A stretch of 64,000 nucleotides of DNA from CAVQLX01 sp963811605 (lineage in GTDB: Bacteria; Desulfobacterota; Binatia; DP-6): assembly GCA_963811605.1 (NCBI GenBank), contig CAWESA010000006.1, positions 3,260-67,259 on the forward strand. The letters are read 5' to 3'. The notes beneath the pieces are model-generated. The model saw only the letters and a program-made list of their open reading frames with translations. It was not told the origin of the DNA and ran no database searches. Positions within the stretch are counted from its first letter, which is position 1. Every line of letters starts with the position of its first letter. The position numbers and the translations under genes were made by a program. Positions 61,191-64,000 of the stretch are shown here, in pieces.

Positions 61191-61250
61191 CTTTCGCGGA
61201 ACCGATGGTTCGAATCCGGCTTCCTCCACCAGCGAGTCTGCTGCGAACCC
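61191..61250. repeat. Dispersed repeat, copy 3 with tRNA 3'-end-like geometry
   Basis: GGAACCGATGGTTCGAATCC leads into GGCTTCCTCCACCA. The spacing TTCGAAT, 5 bases, 7 bases, A, CCA is that of a tRNA 3' end, but the T-stem pairs only partly (G-C, G-C, T-G, mismatch, G-C) and no upstream tRNA body is seen. It may be the remnant of an attachment site or simply a repeat. Confidence 0.45.
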
Positions 61251-61381
61251 CTCCGGCGGCGTGTTCGGCGATCAGCGACAATCTTTAACCTCGCGAGGGT
61301 GAGCACCGCCGGTCCACCCGCCTCGCGCGCAACACCATCATCGAGTCGACGTTCGAGGTCGGCCGCCGCTTCCGCTGCACG

Positions 61382-61567
61382 ATGCGCGTCGATTGCGGCC
61401 AGCTCGACCCCGGCGCGGTGATCCGGCCGGTGCCCGGCGAATGGCAACCGCGTATGCCCGAGCAGCTCGACGAAGAGGAGCTCGCGGACTGGCGCGCCGG
61501 CCGCAATGCGGTCTATCAGCTCGCCGCTCTCACGATCGGCGCGCGCCTCGCGGTCGCCGACGCATAA
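61382..61567 (+). CDS. Short hypothetical protein, C-terminal part of the RNTIIESxFEV family
   Basis: The protein has 61 residues from the first ATG, but the family resemblance begins earlier: LARNTIIESTFEVGRRFRCT precedes the ATG in frame without a usable start. The C-terminal half has MRVDCGQLDPGAVIRPVPGE and QLDEEELADWRAGRNAVYQL. The gene at 58,196 contains only the N-terminal half, so both copies appear incomplete. No function known. Confidence 0.5.
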   Translation: MRVDCGQLDPGAVIRPVPGEWQPRMPEQLDEEELADWRAGRNAVYQLAALTIGARLAVADA

Positions 61568-61656
61568 AGGACGGCCGGGCGGCATGGATGCTGACGCGGG
61601 GCGCGCGAGGGTTTGTTAGGCGGGCGGGCGATCGGCGGCCGCCGCGTCTCGCGGCT

Positions 61657-61797
61657 TCACTCGGTTCCTCGCCCGACCTTTCGGCTTTGAAGACTGCAGC
61701 ATGGGCGCGAACGTAATACCTGGGCGCGCTCGCGGCGCAGCTCCTCCATGCGGGCGCGGATCCTCGGAAAATCGTCAGCGGCGCGGGGGCGGGTCAC
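61657..61797 (-). CDS. Small hypothetical protein with strong ribosome-binding site
   Basis: The protein has 46 residues from GTG. The N-terminal half VTRPRAADDFPRIRARMEEL, then RRERAQV, is helical and charged, like many small proteins in Rhizobiales. A GGAGGA motif precedes the start by 3-5 bases. After residue ~28 the composition changes (SRPCCSLQSRKVGRGTE), suggesting a late frameshift. Confidence 0.45.
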   Translation of the reverse strand: MTRPRAADDFPRIRARMEELRRERAQVLRSRPCCSLQSRKVGRGTE

Positions 61798-61824
61798 GGT
61801 TCCTCCGTTGTAGACTGACGCGAA

Positions 61825-62109
61825 TTATCCAACCGCGGCGATCGGCTCGATGAGGCTTGGGTCGTTATTTTTGACGTTGCCGACGCGCGCGTTCACCGGC
61901 CAGCAGATCGTGTCTTCGGAAGGGTAGGGCGCGAGCAGCGCCTTGAGCTGCGGCACCTCGGCCGGCTGTTCGCCCAGCCACGCCGGCCATGCCTGCGGCT
62001 TCAGGACTACGGGCATGCGGTTGTGGAGCTCGGCGCACAATTCGTTCGGCGTGGTGGTGATGATGGTGAAGCTGCGAATTCTTTCCCCCGCAGGCGAGCG
62101 CCAGGTTTC
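61825..62109 (-). pseudogene. C-terminal fragment of a SOS-response-associated (SRAP/HMCES/YedK) protein
   Basis: The minus strand reads WRSPAGERIRSFTIITTTPN, then ELCAELHNRMPVVLKPQAWP and ICWPVNARVGNVKNNDPSLI, the C-terminal half of SRAP proteins (~230 residues). Only ~90 residues are present. The N-terminal catalytic Cys2 and the abasic-DNA-binding Asn/Glu region are absent, and the sequence before it (a frame open to 62,196) does not match. It is a non-functional remnant. Confidence 0.65.
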
Positions 62110-62236
62110 CCGGTCTGATCCCGGCAAGATCCCTGTCAGCCGAATTCGCTCGGCACGAAGACGAGCCACGGCGTGCGACACGCTAGGCTGGGCCATGTCG
62201 ATGAAACTCCTCGCCTCCCCAACTGACCGCCTGCCG

Positions 62237-62725
62237 TCACGGTTCCGGCCAGCTCATGATCGGCACGCTGCTGATGCTGTTCTTCGGGCTGCCTTCGATG
62301 ACCCGGTCGCTGTAGGCCACATAGACCAGTACGTTCCGCTGCTTGTCGAAGAAGCGCACGACCTGAAGTGTCTTGAACAGCAGGCTGCGCCGCTCGTCGA
62401 AGACACGCTCGCCATCCTCGATTTCCCCCTTGATCTTGATCGGACCGACTTGACGGCACGCGATGCTGGCGTCGCTGGTGTCTTCCGCCACGCCAAAAGC
62501 GCCCTTCATCCCTCCGGTTTGGGCTCGGCTGATGTGGCAGGCGACGCCGTCAACTTTGGGGTCGTCAAAACCGTCGATGACGATCTTGTCGTTGGGGCCC
62601 AGGAGCCGAAACTTTGTGCTGACGGCGCCGGTGGTGCCACGCTCGGGCCGGCTGATGATCCACACGCTGAGCAGGACCACGGCCAGCACCGCGACGGATC
62701 CGATAATAATCCCGAGCCTTCTCAC
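62237..62725 (-). CDS. creA: CreA-family protein
   Basis: The protein has 162 residues with an N-terminal signal/anchor (LGIIIGSVAVLAVVLLSVWI). DKIVIDGFDDPKVDGVACHI with a Cys, RAQTGGMKGAFGVAEDTSDA with SIACRQVGPI and VRFFDKQRNVLVYVAYSDRV form the CreA family pattern. Two cysteines may form a disulfide. Periplasmic, function unknown. It lies between the SRAP fragment and Ku on the same strand. Confidence 0.88.
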   Translation of the reverse strand: MRRLGIIIGSVAVLAVVLLSVWIISRPERGTTGAVSTKFRLLGPNDKIVIDGFDDPKVDGVACHISRAQTGGMKGAFGVAEDTSDASIACRQVGPIKIKGEIEDGERVFDERRSLLFKTLQVVRFFDKQRNVLVYVAYSDRVIEGSPKNSISSVPIMSWPEP

Positions 62726-62789
62726 GATGTCCTAGCCCTCTTCTCGAAGGTTGGCGGTGCCCTGGTGGAGATCGTATAGGCAGGCATGA

Positions 62790-63830
62790 TTACGCGTTCT
62801 TGCGACCCCTCGTAGCGACGGTTGTCGGTTCGGTCGCCGACTCTTCTTTCCTTTTTCCACCACCCGACACGGGCAGAAGCAACGCCCTCTGGCGCCGATC
62901 GGGTGCTGCCTTGGCGCGTTTCCTGGCTTTGGGCGCATTCGCGGCCGGCGGCTCCTGCACCAGGCTGCGTTTTAGCGCCGCCATCAGATCGATGACCGGT
63001 GCTGGGGTCGAGATCTCTCGCGGCTTGATCGGCAGCCCCTTCATTTTGGCCTCGATCAGCTCCCGCAAGGACTCTTGGTAGCGGTCCCGGAACCTGGTCG
63101 GATCGAATTTCCCGGTGCGCTGATCGATGATCGCCCGCGCAATCGCCAGCATTTCAGCATCGATGGTGCCCTCGGACTTGGTGAATTGTGGGACCCGGAC
63201 CTCCTCGGTGGCGCGGAGCGTAATGAGCACCATCCCTGACCCTCGCGGGTCGACCATGACCATCCGCTCGCGTCGGCTCATCGTCAGGCGCCCGATCCCG
63301 ACAACACCTGCGTCAGCCATCGCCGCGCCGATCACCCGGATCGCCTCGACCGCCATCTGGCCGTCGGGATAAAGGTAATAGGGGCTGTTGAAGTAGACCG
63401 GGTCGAGTTCGGCGCGGGGGAGAAACATCTCCAGGTCGATGACCTTGGAGCTCTCCAAATCGAGCGCCTTCAACTCGTCAGGCGTGAACGTGATGTATTG
63501 GCCGCGCTCATATTCGTATCCCCTGACCACTTCTTCTTTCTCGACTTCTTCGCCGGTGCTGGGGTCGTGAGGCCGAAGCGAGATCCGAGTTACGGGGCGC
63601 ATTCGTTCCGCCTGATCTTCGACGTCATCGGGAGTGAGCCTCGATGCCGGTCGTTCGGTGACATCTTGTCCTCCGACCTGATCCTCCAGCTCGCCATTGC
63701 CCTCGCTCGACGCTGCTCGCCAAACCTGGTGCAAGCGAATAGGTTTCGTGCGTGCCATCGCCGGCGTTAGGTAGATCGGGCAGGACACCAATGAGAGGCG
63801 CAGATACCCTCTCCAACTCGCCCGTGGCAT
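62790..63830 (-). CDS. ku: Ku protein (non-homologous end joining)
   Basis: The protein has 346 residues from MPRASWRGYLRLSLVSCPIY, the universal bacterial Ku N-terminus. RGYEYERGQYITFTPDELKA and LDPVYFNSPYYLYPDGQMAV lie in the ring-forming core, and RDRYQESLRELIEAKMKG in the helical part that binds LigD. The Lys/Arg-rich tail (APKARKRAKAAPDRR) is typical of alphaproteobacterial Ku. It binds DNA ends and recruits LigD. The start at 63,830 is the family start. 13 more codons upstream are open but unlikely to be translated. The divergent gene is ligD. Confidence 0.93.
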   Translation of the reverse strand: MPRASWRGYLRLSLVSCPIYLTPAMARTKPIRLHQVWRAASSEGNGELEDQVGGQDVTERPASRLTPDDVEDQAERMRPVTRISLRPHDPSTGEEVEKEEVVRGYEYERGQYITFTPDELKALDLESSKVIDLEMFLPRAELDPVYFNSPYYLYPDGQMAVEAIRVIGAAMADAGVVGIGRLTMSRRERMVMVDPRGSGMVLITLRATEEVRVPQFTKSEGTIDAEMLAIARAIIDQRTGKFDPTRFRDRYQESLRELIEAKMKGLPIKPREISTPAPVIDLMAALKRSLVQEPPAANAPKARKRAKAAPDRRQRALLLPVSGGGKRKEESATEPTTVATRGRKNA

Positions 63831-63888
63831 GTCGATCCTCCCTGGACGGCCCACTCGTATAGATACCAACGCTTCCCGCGCGGCTGTA

Positions 63889-64000
63889 ATGACAAAATCG
63901 ATGACTAATCAGCCGCGCAACCCTTCCCCCGGTCTTCCAAGCTGGGTCAAGCCACAGCTTTGCAAACTGGTAGACGCGCCTCCGCAAGGCCCGGGGCGCC
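63889..64000 (+). CDS. ligD: ATP-dependent DNA ligase D, N-terminal start (cut by window end)
   Basis: The first 37 codons begin MTKSMTNQPRNPSPGLPSWV, then KPQLCKLVDAPPQGPG, the conserved opening of the adenylation domain in alphaproteobacterial LigD. The gene is divergent from ku with 58 bases between starts, the normal Ku-LigD arrangement. The KxDG adenylation motif would come just after the window. A second ATG (63,901) is an alternative start. Confidence 0.8.
   Translation, partial: MTKSMTNQPRNPSPGLPSWVKPQLCKLVDAPPQGPGR

Noticed and set aside
61191..61250. Possible tRNA gene (TTCGAAT, spacing to CCA)
   Set aside because: Only the 3' end geometry fits. The T-stem pairs poorly and no anticodon arm, D arm or 5' acceptor strand can be found upstream.
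1..64000. CRISPR arrays, rRNA genes, phage structural genes
   Set aside because: No regular short repeats with spacers, no rRNA-like stretches and no capsid, tail or terminase-like proteins were seen.

Overview
The window looks like two different genomes joined at about 46,120-46,130. Positions 1 to about 46,120 are very GC-rich, tightly packed and mostly frame-intact. Their content (large DUF1302/DUF1329/YCF48/RND envelope locus, haloalkane dehalogenase, several glutathione transferases, CaiB-type racemase, Myxococcus-type cysteine-rich repeat protein) suggests an uncultured deltaproteobacterium-like or Binatota-like soil bacterium. Positions about 46,120 to 64,000 have lower GC by eye and typical Rhizobiales (Bradyrhizobium-like) content: an IS1634-type transposase, a MucR remnant, Ku/LigD, OsmC, CreA and a TenA-family protein. 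Taxonomy is inference from gene content only.

Left part. 1-2,215: C-terminal part of a membrane glycosyltransferase, then an AraC-type sensor domain lacking its DNA-binding domain and fused in frame to a membrane protein. 2,471-4,275: a compact tetraheme cytochrome / HAMP membrane protein / secreted barrel-like cassette. 4,848-6,227: a tandem-duplicated outer-membrane barrel. 6,277-10,541 (minus): asparagine synthase, a flippase-like membrane protein, a response-regulator scrap and an ICMT-type methyltransferase. 10,610-22,091 (minus): an envelope transport locus (DUF1302 barrel, YCF48 propeller, RND permease, ABC ATPase, ABC permease, GldG-like auxiliary protein, DUF4340 protein, DUF1329 protein, PepSY protein). 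22,206-45,884: a catabolic and detoxification region with MBL hydrolase, TetR, haloalkane dehalogenase, GSTs, MsrA, an oxidoreductase, a 1,124-residue multidomain secreted protein, an M3 peptidase, a GH13 enzyme, an epoxide-hydrolase-like protein, an AMACR-type racemase, a sulfatase with TauE-type exporter, a dienelactone-hydrolase-type protein, a PL10-like protein and ThrH. Three TGCA-N7-TGCA palindromes lie just upstream of tetR, of a GST and of the sulfatase, and suggest one regulon.

Right part. A truncated IS1634-family transposase begins exactly where a glycosyltransferase-like gene is cut off. From 47.4 to 57.2 kb most genes carry frameshifts (PepSY protein, aldose epimerase, TPP enzyme, a duplicated membrane protein, a GMC dehydrogenase). 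At least one frameshift is an extra base in a short A run, so sequencing error and gene decay must both be considered. 55.9-57.2 kb is a patchwork of gene fragments (glycogen debranching enzyme, xanthine-dehydrogenase-type, GlcG/HbpS, MucR). 57.5-64.0 kb holds OsmC, an LLM-class oxidoreductase, a TenA-family protein, a SRAP fragment, CreA, Ku and the divergent start of DNA ligase D. A dispersed repeat with a tRNA T-arm-like core occurs three times in this part, next to gene fragments.
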